11,462 nucleotides of DNA from Neomoorella mulderi (GTDB taxonomy: Bacteria > Bacillota > DSM-521 > Neomoorellales > Neomoorellaceae). This document shows, piece by piece, positions 6,530 through 11,462 of the stretch. The stretch spans positions 1 to 11,462 of the forward strand of contig DRZV01000121.1 in the NCBI GenBank assembly GCA_011375465.1. The letters are read 5' to 3'. The notes under the pieces were generated by a model. That model saw nothing but the letters and a program-made list of their open reading frames with translations, was not told the origin of the DNA and ran no database searches. Position 1 is the stretch's first letter, and each line of letters begins with the position of its first letter. A program made the translations under genes and the position numbers.

Positions 6530-7261
6530 ATGAAGATCTTGCAGGACATTATAAGTAGCCTGAAGGGAGATGCGCCGGTCAAAGAGGTGAGGATAGGTCC
6601 CTTTTGGACCGGGGTATGGAGCCGATACTGCGGCCTTTCCTCTACCCTTTTGCCCCCCGGCCATCATGGGGAAAGCTATCCGGTAAGGGAAGCCGGCTTC
6701 CTCACAGAGAAGAGCGCCAGGGAGCTATGCCCCTACGTTTTTTCCCCCAGCCCTCTGGAGGCCTCTGTGGGGATGGCGGCCATAAATTCTCTGTTGGAGA
6801 TAGATGAGGGGGAGCTCCAGGAGATCAATGCCGAAGATATCATAGCTGAACATGGAAGAAACAGAAATGTGGTGATAGTGGGGCATTTTCCCTTTGTGGA
6901 AAGAATAAGAAATATAGCCCAAAATCTATGGGTCCTAGAAAAAAATCCCCAGGCCGGAGATCTGCCTGCCGAGGCAGCCGAAGAGGTTATACCCCAGGCA
7001 GATGTGGTGGCCATCACCGGCACTGCCCTTATTAACGGTACCCTGGAGGGGCTTCTGCAATTATGTTCCCAGAAAAGCCTGGTGATGGTCCTGGGGCCCA
7101 CCACCCCCCTCAGCCCTGTTCTCTTTGACCACGGGGTGCATGTGGTCTCGGGCACCCGGGTGACGGATCCCGAATGGGTGCTGAAGGCCATTTCCCAGGG
7201 GGTAGTTTTTAAGCAATTGAAGGGAAGGGGAGTAAGGCTTTTAACTATGTCCCGTATCTGA
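6530..7261 (+). CDS. DUF4213/DUF364 protein (putative heavy-metal chelation domain)
   Basis: This 243-residue protein has the two-part layout of this family. Residues about 1-85 are an enolase-N-like DUF4213 domain (VREAGFLTEKSARELCPYV lies in it). Residues about 100-243 are DUF364, with IVGHFPFVERIR, ADVVAITGTALINGTLEGL, MVLGPTTPLSPVLFDHGV and VVSGTRVTDPEWVL. Family members are described as putative heavy-metal chelators and often lie beside metal transport or corrinoid genes; no reaction is established. The start is ATG 6530, with AGGAGG at 6517-6522 seven bases before it; GTG 6524 is too close to that site. It is the last gene of the radical SAM-MOSC-MBL-DUF364 run and is followed at once by a fresh promoter. 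The family call is strong; function is unknown. Confidence 0.88.
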   Translation: MKILQDIISSLKGDAPVKEVRIGPFWTGVWSRYCGLSSTLLPPGHHGESYPVREAGFLTEKSARELCPYVFSPSPLEASVGMAAINSLLEIDEGELQEINAEDIIAEHGRNRNVVIVGHFPFVERIRNIAQNLWVLEKNPQAGDLPAEAAEEVIPQADVVAITGTALINGTLEGLLQLCSQKSLVMVLGPTTPLSPVLFDHGVHVVSGTRVTDPEWVLKAISQGVVFKQLKGRGVRLLTMSRI

Positions 7262-7270
7262 AAATTTTTA

Positions 7271-7299
7271 TTGACAAGGCGGATTAAATGAGATAAAAT
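7271..7299 (+). promoter_or_regulatory. Sigma-A promoter of the NifU-like/Fur operon
   Basis: TTGACA (7271-7276), a 17-base spacer and TAAAAT (7294-7299) form a near-consensus vegetative promoter in the short gap after DUF364. The three loosely similar hexamers GATAAA-ATGAAA-ATGAAC (7292-7309) overlap the -10 and faintly resemble a Fur-type half-site series, which would be a place for autoregulation. That second reading is weak. Confidence 0.75.
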
Positions 7300-7343
7300 G
7301 AAAATGAACAGATGACCATAACTCTTCAGGAGGAACAGTTTAA

Positions 7344-7721
7344 ATGTACGGGGAACGGGTGCTGGACCACTTTTTAAATCCCAGGAATGCAGGGATCATT
7401 CCCGACGCTGACGGTGTGGGACAGGTGGGGGATCCCCGATGTGGCGATTATCTCCGCATCTTTATAAAGGTCAAGGATAACAGGATAGAGGACATAAAAT
7501 TTCAGGTTTTCGGCTGTCCTGCGGCCATCGCCACCAGCAGCATGCTGACGGAAATGGCTAAAGGGAAAACCCTGGAAGAAGCCCTTGCCATAACCGATGA
7601 AGATGTGGCTGGGGCTTTGGGTGGTCTGCCCGATTTTAAGCTCCACTGTTCCAATTTGGGGGCCACTGCCCTCCATAAAGCTGTAAAGGATTATCTCAGG
7701 AGAAAGGGGGATGGAGGCTGA
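7344..7721 (+). CDS. NifU/IscU-like Fe-S cluster scaffold protein
   Basis: This 125-residue protein corresponds to the NifU N-terminal/IscU scaffold domain, on which [2Fe-2S]/[4Fe-4S] clusters are built before transfer to target proteins. It opens with YGERVLDHFLNPRNAG. The three cluster ligands are C33 (DPRCGD, with the conserved Asp35), C58 (FQVFGCPAAIATSSM) and C102 (LHCSNLG). It lacks the C-terminal domains of full NifU. The LPPVK-type HscA-binding motif of classic IscU is absent (LPDFKLHC here), as in stand-alone NifU-like proteins. AGGAGG at 7328-7333 precedes the ATG by ten bases. No cysteine desulfurase gene is in view. Its stop overlaps the start of the Fur-family gene (TGATG at 7719-7723), which points to translational coupling. 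Confidence 0.92.
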   Translation: MYGERVLDHFLNPRNAGIIPDADGVGQVGDPRCGDYLRIFIKVKDNRIEDIKFQVFGCPAAIATSSMLTEMAKGKTLEEALAITDEDVAGALGGLPDFKLHCSNLGATALHKAVKDYLRRKGDGG

Positions 7722-8149
7722 TGGCTGAGGTGCAGAAGCTTACAGAACGGAAGCTGCGGGAGAGCGATCGCCGTATGACCCCCCAGCGCCAGGCTGTTTT
7801 AAAAGCGCTGGTTGACCTTTCCGATGAACACCCCACCGCTGAAGAGGTGTATCAGGTAGCTCGCCAGTATTGCTCCACCGTGGGGATGGCCACAGTATAT
7901 CGCTCCCTGGAGCTTTTTGTCCAGATGGGTATCATAAACAAAGCTCCCACCTTGGACGGAACCACCAAGTACGAGCTGAGCAAGGAGCCCCACGATCACT
8001 TCGTATGCCTTAAATGCGGTCGCACCTATGAGGTAAATGTGGGGGAAAAGCCCAAGGAGAATGAGGAACTGGCCAAAGAGGGATTTAAAGTTTTAAACGT
8101 CTCCACAGTGTATTTCGGCTATTGCTCCGACTGCCTTTCAGAGAAGTAA
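7721..8149 (+). CDS. Fur-family metalloregulator (Fur-like rather than PerR-like)
   Basis: This 142-residue repressor has an N-terminal winged helix (RRMTPQRQAVLKAL, recognition region VGMATVYRSLELF) and a dimerisation domain. C96/C99 and C135/C138 are the two CxxC pairs of the structural zinc site. By alignment with B. subtilis PerR, the regulatory-metal ligands here are H37 (EHPTAEE), E85, H91, H93 and E104. PerR has Asp at 85 and 104, needed for peroxide sensing through iron, so Glu at both argues for a Fur-type metal sensor. The usual late HxxE before the second CxxC (as in HRLEIYG) is replaced by VSTV (residues 127-130), so a secondary site is probably lost. Translation likely depends on the upstream NifU-like gene, with GGAGG at the end of that gene. 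Iron is the likeliest signal; zinc or manganese cannot be excluded. Confidence 0.92.
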   Translation: MAEVQKLTERKLRESDRRMTPQRQAVLKALVDLSDEHPTAEEVYQVARQYCSTVGMATVYRSLELFVQMGIINKAPTLDGTTKYELSKEPHDHFVCLKCGRTYEVNVGEKPKENEELAKEGFKVLNVSTVYFGYCSDCLSEK

Positions 8150-8163
8150 GCTGGACGATTTTG

Positions 8164-8189
8164 AAGCAGGTGTATGAGCCTGCTTTTTT
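8164..8189 (+). terminator. Terminator of the NifU-like/Fur operon
   Basis: AAGCAGG (8164-8170) pairs with CCTGCTT (8179-8185) around an 8-base loop and is followed by TTTT. It lies 14 bases after the Fur stop and just upstream of the znu promoter. Confidence 0.85.
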
Positions 8190-8196
8190 CTATATA

Positions 8197-8225
8197 TTGA
8201 CAAAAGGATCCCGATATTTTATATT
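8197..8225 (+). promoter_or_regulatory. Sigma-A promoter of the znuACB-zur operon
   Basis: TTGACA (8197-8202), a 17-base spacer and TATATT (8220-8225) make a near-perfect vegetative promoter directly after the terminator. Transcription should begin at about 8231-8233, leaving a leader of only about 30 bases before znuA. Confidence 0.85.
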
Positions 8226-8235
8226 CATATGCAAA

Positions 8236-8250
8236 TGCAAATATTTTGCA
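8236..8250. promoter_or_regulatory. 15-bp palindrome, candidate Zur operator
   Basis: TGCAAATATTTTGCA has perfect 6-bp arms (TGCAAA/TTTGCA) around TAT. It lies a few bases after the predicted transcription start and ends at the znuA ribosome binding site (AGGAGG 8250-8255). A bound dimer would block initiation or promoter escape. The length and the 7-1-7-like arrangement suit a Fur-family protein; Zur is the natural candidate because zur is in the operon. The exact sequence is not one I know as an established Zur box. Confidence 0.6.
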
Positions 8251-8263
8251 GGAGGTGCTCTCC

Positions 8264-9142
8264 ATGAGGTGGAAGATGGGGGCCTTGCTGCTCCTGGTGG
8301 GAATTTTAACTTTGGCAATGGTGGCTTGCCGGCCCAAGGGTCAGGTGCCTGGCGAGGGCTTAAAGGTGTACACCACCTTTTACCCCCTCTACGATTTTAC
8401 TGCCAAGATAGTGGGCGACAAGGGGACGGTGATCAACCTCCAGCCGGTGGGAGTAGGGCCCCACGATTATGAGCCTTCTCCCCAGCAGATAGCTGCCATC
8501 CATGATTCCAAACTGTTCGTCTTTCTGGGGGAGCCCATGGACCCATGGGCCAAGAAGATAGAAGGGCAGCTGCAGGTCAAGAGAGTCAAGACAGTAGAAG
8601 TGGGAAAGGGCCTGATAGAGAATAACGATCCCCATATCTGGACCGATCCTGTATTGGCCCAGGAGATGGCCAGGCGCATCTATGAAGGTGTGGTGCAGGC
8701 GGATCCTGCCAACAGGGATTATTATACGGAGAACTATAAACGGTTGGAATCCAGGTTGAAGGAGCTGGACCAAAAATATCGCTCCGTCTTGTCCCAGGCC
8801 AAGAGAAAGGAGATTGTCACCAATCATGCGGCTTTCGGTTATCTGGCCCGCCGCTATGGATTAGAGCAAATTCCCATAACCGGCATTTCCCCTCAGCAAG
8901 AGCCTTCTCCCCAGAAGATGGCGGAATTGATAGAGCTGATAAAAAGCCGGGGCATAAAATATATCTTTATGGAAACCTTAGCCAGCCCCAAGCTGGCCGA
9001 AACCCTGGCCAGGGAGACAGGAGCAGAGGTTTTGGTGCTGAATCCCATAGGGGGGTTGACCCAGAAAGAGATGGATGCCGGGGAAGATTATTTTTCCCTC
9101 ATGGAAAAGAACTTGGAATCCCTTAAAAAGGCCCTGCTCTAA
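8264..9142 (+). CDS. znuA: Zinc ABC transporter substrate-binding lipoprotein ZnuA
   Basis: This is a 292-residue cluster A-I metal-binding protein of the ZnuA/PsaA group. Residues 1-22 form a lipoprotein signal with the lipobox MVAC (Cys22), so it should sit lipid-anchored on the outer face of the membrane and hand metal to ZnuB. Ligands by family position are H67 (GPHDYEP), H124 (NDPHIWTDP), H188 (TNHAAFGY) and D275 (GEDYFSLM). The third is His rather than the Glu of manganese-type PsaA, which favours zinc. The long His-rich loop of some ZnuA proteins is missing. The start is ATG 8264, eight bases after AGGAGG; an in-frame TTG at 8246 lies inside the palindrome. It is first in the operon, under a strong promoter with a candidate operator. 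An exact 15-base repeat codes for EPSPQ in each lobe. Confidence 0.95.
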   Translation: MRWKMGALLLLVGILTLAMVACRPKGQVPGEGLKVYTTFYPLYDFTAKIVGDKGTVINLQPVGVGPHDYEPSPQQIAAIHDSKLFVFLGEPMDPWAKKIEGQLQVKRVKTVEVGKGLIENNDPHIWTDPVLAQEMARRIYEGVVQADPANRDYYTENYKRLESRLKELDQKYRSVLSQAKRKEIVTNHAAFGYLARRYGLEQIPITGISPQQEPSPQKMAELIELIKSRGIKYIFMETLASPKLAETLARETGAEVLVLNPIGGLTQKEMDAGEDYFSLMEKNLESLKKALL

Positions 9143-9150
9143 GGGCCTTT
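9127..9150 (+). other. Hairpin enclosing the znuA stop codon
   Basis: AAAGGCCCT (9127-9135) and AGGGCCTTT (9142-9150) form a perfect 9-bp stem with a 6-base loop (GCTCTA), and the znuA stop TAA (9140-9142) sits at its 3' loop edge. No T-run follows, so it is unlikely to be a full terminator. Such hairpins after binding-protein genes often stabilise the upstream mRNA segment and let the lipoprotein be made in excess over ATPase and permease; that role is inferred here. Confidence 0.7.
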
Positions 9151-9165
9151 CCGCTGTGGGGGGGT

Positions 9166-9912
9166 ATGCTGGTGGATAAAATCGAAGTGGCCCGGATGGA
9201 AGGGGTTTATTTTTCTTACAACGGGAGGCCGGTACTGGAAGGGGTCTCCCTCAAGGTTATGGAGGGGGATTTCCTGGCCCTTATAGGACCCAACGGCTCG
9301 GGAAAATCCACCCTTTTGAAGCTCATGCTGGGCTTGCTGAAGCCCCTTCAAGGTAGGATATGGTTGTTCGGCCAGAATTTAGATAGCTTTAGACGATGGG
9401 ACATGGTGGGTTACTTGCCTCAACATGCCGCCGCCGCCTTCAATCCCGCTTTTCCCGCCACCGTGGAAGAGGTGGTGGCTTCGGGTTATTACAAGGGCTG
9501 GGGTAGCCTCTGGCGACAGGAGGTAAAAGAGGCGGTGTTCTGGGCCCTGGAGCTGGTGGGCATCAGGGATCTGGCTTATCGCCGCATAGGAGAGCTTTCC
9601 GGCGGCCAGAGGCAGAAGGCTTTTTTAGCCCGCGCCCTGGCGAAGAGGCCTAGGGCGTTGTTTTTGGACGAACCCACCACCGGCATCGACGTTTCTTCCA
9701 AGGAGGAGTTTTTTCGGTTGCTGGAAAAGTTAAATAGGGAGCAGGGTCTAACCATAGTGGTGGTTACCCACGATATAGGGGAGGCCTTTTCAAGGGCTAA
9801 AAAGATAGGGTGCGTTCGCAATCAAGGGGTCTACATCCACGAGGACATCACAGAGGTGGATCAGGAACATATAGCCGAGGTCTTGGGATACAGCCTCAGG
9901 AGGAGGTGCTGA
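9166..9912 (+). CDS. znuC: Zinc ABC transporter ATP-binding protein ZnuC
   Basis: This 248-residue ABC ATPase powers zinc import with ZnuB. It contains Walker A GPNGSGKST (41-49), the Q-loop YLPQH, signature LSGGQRQ (from 144), Walker B ALFLDEPTTG (D168, catalytic E169) and the H-loop VVTHD (H202). YFSYNGRPVLEGVSL at the N-terminus and the absence of extra domains fit the metal-uptake (ZnuC/MntB-like) branch. The start is not certain: ATG 9166 follows a G7 run by one base, whereas GTG 9172 has the same run seven bases upstream; the difference is two residues. It lies 23 bases after znuA and ends directly against znuB, with no bases between stop and start. It is probably regulated with the operon by Zur. 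Confidence 0.95.
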   Translation: MLVDKIEVARMEGVYFSYNGRPVLEGVSLKVMEGDFLALIGPNGSGKSTLLKLMLGLLKPLQGRIWLFGQNLDSFRRWDMVGYLPQHAAAAFNPAFPATVEEVVASGYYKGWGSLWRQEVKEAVFWALELVGIRDLAYRRIGELSGGQRQKAFLARALAKRPRALFLDEPTTGIDVSSKEEFFRLLEKLNREQGLTIVVVTHDIGEAFSRAKKIGCVRNQGVYIHEDITEVDQEHIAEVLGYSLRRRC

Positions 9913-10731
9913 ATGGGCCTTTCTTATATTTTGAGCTTTCCCTTCATGCAACGGGCTTTTCTGGCGGGGGTGATCACCGCCTTTTTAGCCGCCACCCTAG
10001 GGCTCTTCATGGTTTTACGACGCCTGTCCCTAATAGGAGATACCTTGTCCCATGCCACCTTGGCCGGGGTGGCGGCCGGCATGTTCTTCGGTTTTTACCC
10101 TTTTTATGGAGCCATAGCCGCCGCTGCCCTGGCCGCCCTCATAATAGAGGGGATACGCCGCTTTTTCCCTCGCTATGCGGAAATATCCCTGGCCATAGTC
10201 ATGTCCACCTTTGTGGCCCTGGCGGTGGTGATGATCAGCCTGAAGAAGGCCTTTAACGCCGATCTCTTCTCTTTTCTGTTTGGGAGCTTGATAGCCGTGG
10301 CCCCCCAGGACGTGGTGGTGATGGGGATGGCTGGGTTGGTTGTATTGGGTTCAACCCTTCTTTTCTTTCAGGAGTTCTTTTCCATATCCTTCGATGAGGA
10401 GGCGGCCAGGCTGGCGGGTATGCCGGTAGATTCTTTGAACATCTATCTCACCTTGCTTACCGCCGTTACGGTAGCCCTGGCGGTAAGGATTGTGGGCACC
10501 CTCTTGGTAGCTGCCCTGATGGTGCTTCCTCCGGCGGTGGGCTTGCAGTTGGGCAATAGCTTTAAAGGGGCTCTGGCCTTCAGCGTGGCCACCGCCCTCT
10601 TCGCCGTGGTGGTGGGGCTCTACCTCTCTTTTATTTTCGATTTGGCCCCCGGAGGCACCATAGTGCTCCTGTGCGCCTTTATTTTATCGATAGTCTTGGG
10701 GATAAAGGGGGTGAAAGGCACATGGAGATAA
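9913..10731 (+). CDS. znuB: Zinc ABC transporter permease ZnuB
   Basis: This 272-residue ABC-3 family permease is almost entirely hydrophobic, with about eight membrane helices. Family blocks are FMQRAFLAGVITAFLAATLG at the N-terminus, VLRRLSLIGDTLSHATLAGV, FSISFDEEAARLAGMPVD (the cytoplasmic coupling region contacting the ATPase) and VRIVGTLLVAALMVLPPAVG. It should form the homodimeric channel that takes zinc from ZnuA. Its ribosome binding site, AGGAGGAGG, lies inside the end of znuC, and its ATG directly follows the znuC TGA, so translation is coupled. Its last 10 bases overlap the zur start. The metal specificity is inferred from ZnuA and Zur, since permeases of zinc and manganese systems look alike. 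Confidence 0.95.
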   Translation: MGLSYILSFPFMQRAFLAGVITAFLAATLGLFMVLRRLSLIGDTLSHATLAGVAAGMFFGFYPFYGAIAAAALAALIIEGIRRFFPRYAEISLAIVMSTFVALAVVMISLKKAFNADLFSFLFGSLIAVAPQDVVVMGMAGLVVLGSTLLFFQEFFSISFDEEAARLAGMPVDSLNIYLTLLTAVTVALAVRIVGTLLVAALMVLPPAVGLQLGNSFKGALAFSVATALFAVVVGLYLSFIFDLAPGGTIVLLCAFILSIVLGIKGVKGTWR

Positions 10732-11150
10732 AGGAAATTTTCAGGGACAAGGGTTTGCGCCTAACCCTCCAGAGGCGAGCCATCCTGGAGGCCCTCCAGG
10801 GGCAGGGATTTAAGACCGCCCTGGAACTCTTCCAGGAGGTGAACCGCCTCCATCCCGGAATAAATTTCTCTACCCTTTACCGTAATCTGGAATTATTTGT
10901 CCAGACGGGTCTTATATGTCGGCTGAAAGGACCAGAGGGGGCCCTTTACGGGTTGCGCCGGATTTCCAAGCACCACCATCATGCTGTCTGTAAAATGTGC
11001 GGGGCTGCTTATCCCCTCTCCCGCTGTCCTTTGGAGGACATGGGCGAGGAGCTGCAGAGGCTGGGTTTTACCGTAACCGAGCACTGCTTTGAGGTATACG
11101 GCATCTGCGAGAATTGCCGGGACCACATGGAAGAGGTCTCCCGTTGCTAG
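10722..11150 (+). CDS. zur: Zinc uptake regulator Zur (Fur family)
   Basis: This 142-residue Fur-family repressor closely follows the Bacillus Zur pattern. The winged helix contains LRLTLQRRAILEAL and FSTLYRNLELF. The hinge region has HHHH (84-87), then C90/C93 (CKMCG), SRCPLED with C102 matching the ESCP motif of Zur, and EHCFEVYGICENC with C129/C132. The two CxxC pairs hold structural zinc, while histidines and C102 fit the regulatory zinc site. The His usual in helix 2 of Fur/PerR is absent (GFKTALELF). The start is ATG 10722, after GGGGGTGAAAGG and overlapping the last 10 bases of znuB; a GTG at 10671 deep inside znuB is unlikely. Encoded as the last gene of the operon it should control, it probably closes a negative feedback loop through the 8236-8250 palindrome. 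Confidence 0.93.
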   Translation: MEIKEIFRDKGLRLTLQRRAILEALQGQGFKTALELFQEVNRLHPGINFSTLYRNLELFVQTGLICRLKGPEGALYGLRRISKHHHHAVCKMCGAAYPLSRCPLEDMGEELQRLGFTVTEHCFEVYGICENCRDHMEEVSRC

Positions 11151-11171
11151 AAAATGCTATGAGGCATTTTC
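11150..11171 (+). terminator. Weak hairpin after zur
   Basis: GAAAATGC (11150-11157) pairs with GCATTTTC (11164-11171) over a 6-base loop, starting at the last base of the zur stop. The stem is AT-rich and its T-run is inside the 3' arm, so it is a poor but possible intrinsic terminator. The remaining 64 bases before the next gene hold no clear promoter, only an isolated TATAAA at 11212-11217. Confidence 0.45.
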
Positions 11172-11235
11172 ATGCAGAACAAGAAGATTTTCGGCAAACA
11201 TCTCGAAGAGTTATAAAAACTCAAAAGAAGGTCTC

Positions 11236-11462
11236 ATGAAAAGGGCTTAGCCGGCGCTGCTCCTTCTGGTGCTGGTACCTCTCCTCCTGACCGGATGTGG
11301 AGCTAAGAGGGGATCTGCGCCTGCCCTGAGGTATGTATTGGGGGCAGATCCGGAGACCTTCGATCCGGCCCTGATGACCGGGAGGCCCGAAGGCACCATA
11401 GCCAACGCCATCTTCGAAGGTCTGACCCGATACGATCCCCAGGGCAAAATAGCTCCCGGAAT
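11236..11462 (+). pseudogene. Oligopeptide-type ABC substrate-binding lipoprotein, 5' part, with in-frame TAG
   Basis: Reading from ATG 11236 (AGAAGG at 11226-11231) gives MKRA, then TAG at 11248-11250, then in the same frame PALLLLVLVPLLLTGCGAK. This is a textbook lipoprotein signal peptide with lipobox LTGC if the stop is read through. The mature part, LRYVLGADPETFDPALM followed by ANAIFEGLTRYDPQGKIAPG, matches the N-terminus of SBP_bac_5 proteins (OppA/DppA type), which bind peptides or nickel chelates for ABC import. The gene runs off the right edge after about 75 codons. No other credible start restores the charged n-region: the alternatives are CTG or GTG codons already within the hydrophobic core. 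It is a nonsense mutation, a sequencing error, or much less likely an amber-recoding event. Confidence 0.82.

Noticed and set aside
8231..8242. GCAAAT direct repeat as an iteron or CRISPR-like unit
   Set aside because: There are only two copies, six bases each, explained better as part of the operator region. No CRISPR array, tRNA or rRNA was seen anywhere in the window.
10671..10721. Earlier GTG start for zur
   Set aside because: It adds residues encoded out of frame within znuB and has no ribosome binding site; ATG 10722 matches the family length.

Overview
The window looks like a piece of chromosome from an anaerobic, possibly thermophilic, low-to-mid GC Firmicute (Clostridia in the broad sense). 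The signs are strong AGGAGG-type ribosome binding sites, good sigma-A promoters (TTGACA-17-TAAAAT and TTGACA-17-TATATT), Gram-positive lipoprotein signals, a Bacillus-type Zur, and heavy use of AGG/AGA and ATA codons. The species cannot be named from the sequence alone. No gene-free stretch exceeds 300 bases; the longest is the 152 bases after ridA, which holds two hairpins.

Left end (1-1530): an AT-rich IS110-family transposase fragment on the minus strand abuts, at about position 509, the C-terminal third of a dihydropyrimidinase/hydantoinase gene on the plus strand. Both genes lost their 5' parts at this junction. An intact ridA and a terminator follow.

Middle (1581-7261): first comes a heavily decayed APC-family amino-acid permease pseudogene with nonsense, frameshift, deletion and 13-bp tandem-duplication lesions. 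Next are an intact YibE/F-type membrane protein, a small DUF4405 membrane protein, a TYW1-like (COG0731) radical SAM enzyme, a MOSC-domain protein without the usual cysteines, a metallo-beta-lactamase-fold gene with two mutually compensating frameshifts, and a DUF4213/DUF364 protein. The last four are tightly spaced and read as one transcription unit of unknown purpose, possibly linked to metals or pterins.

Right part (7261-11150): a metal-homeostasis block. A sigma-A promoter drives a NifU/IscU-like Fe-S scaffold gene that overlaps a Fur-family regulator gene, followed by a terminator. A second sigma-A promoter, with a 15-bp palindrome over its expected start point, drives znuA-znuC-znuB-zur: lipoprotein, ATPase and permease of a zinc ABC importer, and its likely zinc repressor, which overlaps znuB by 10 bases. 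This implies an autoregulated zinc-uptake operon.

Right end (11236-11462): the start of an oligopeptide-type ABC substrate-binding lipoprotein with an in-frame TAG at codon 5.

Five of about sixteen genes are broken. Some lesions are homopolymer indels that could be sequencing errors, but the permease lesions and the junction cannot all be, so real gene decay or rearrangement is likely. I did not find a convincing undescribed system. The most unusual items are the double-truncation junction, the compensated frameshifts, the Cys-less MOSC in its four-gene cluster, and the divergent Fur protein coupled to a NifU-like scaffold.
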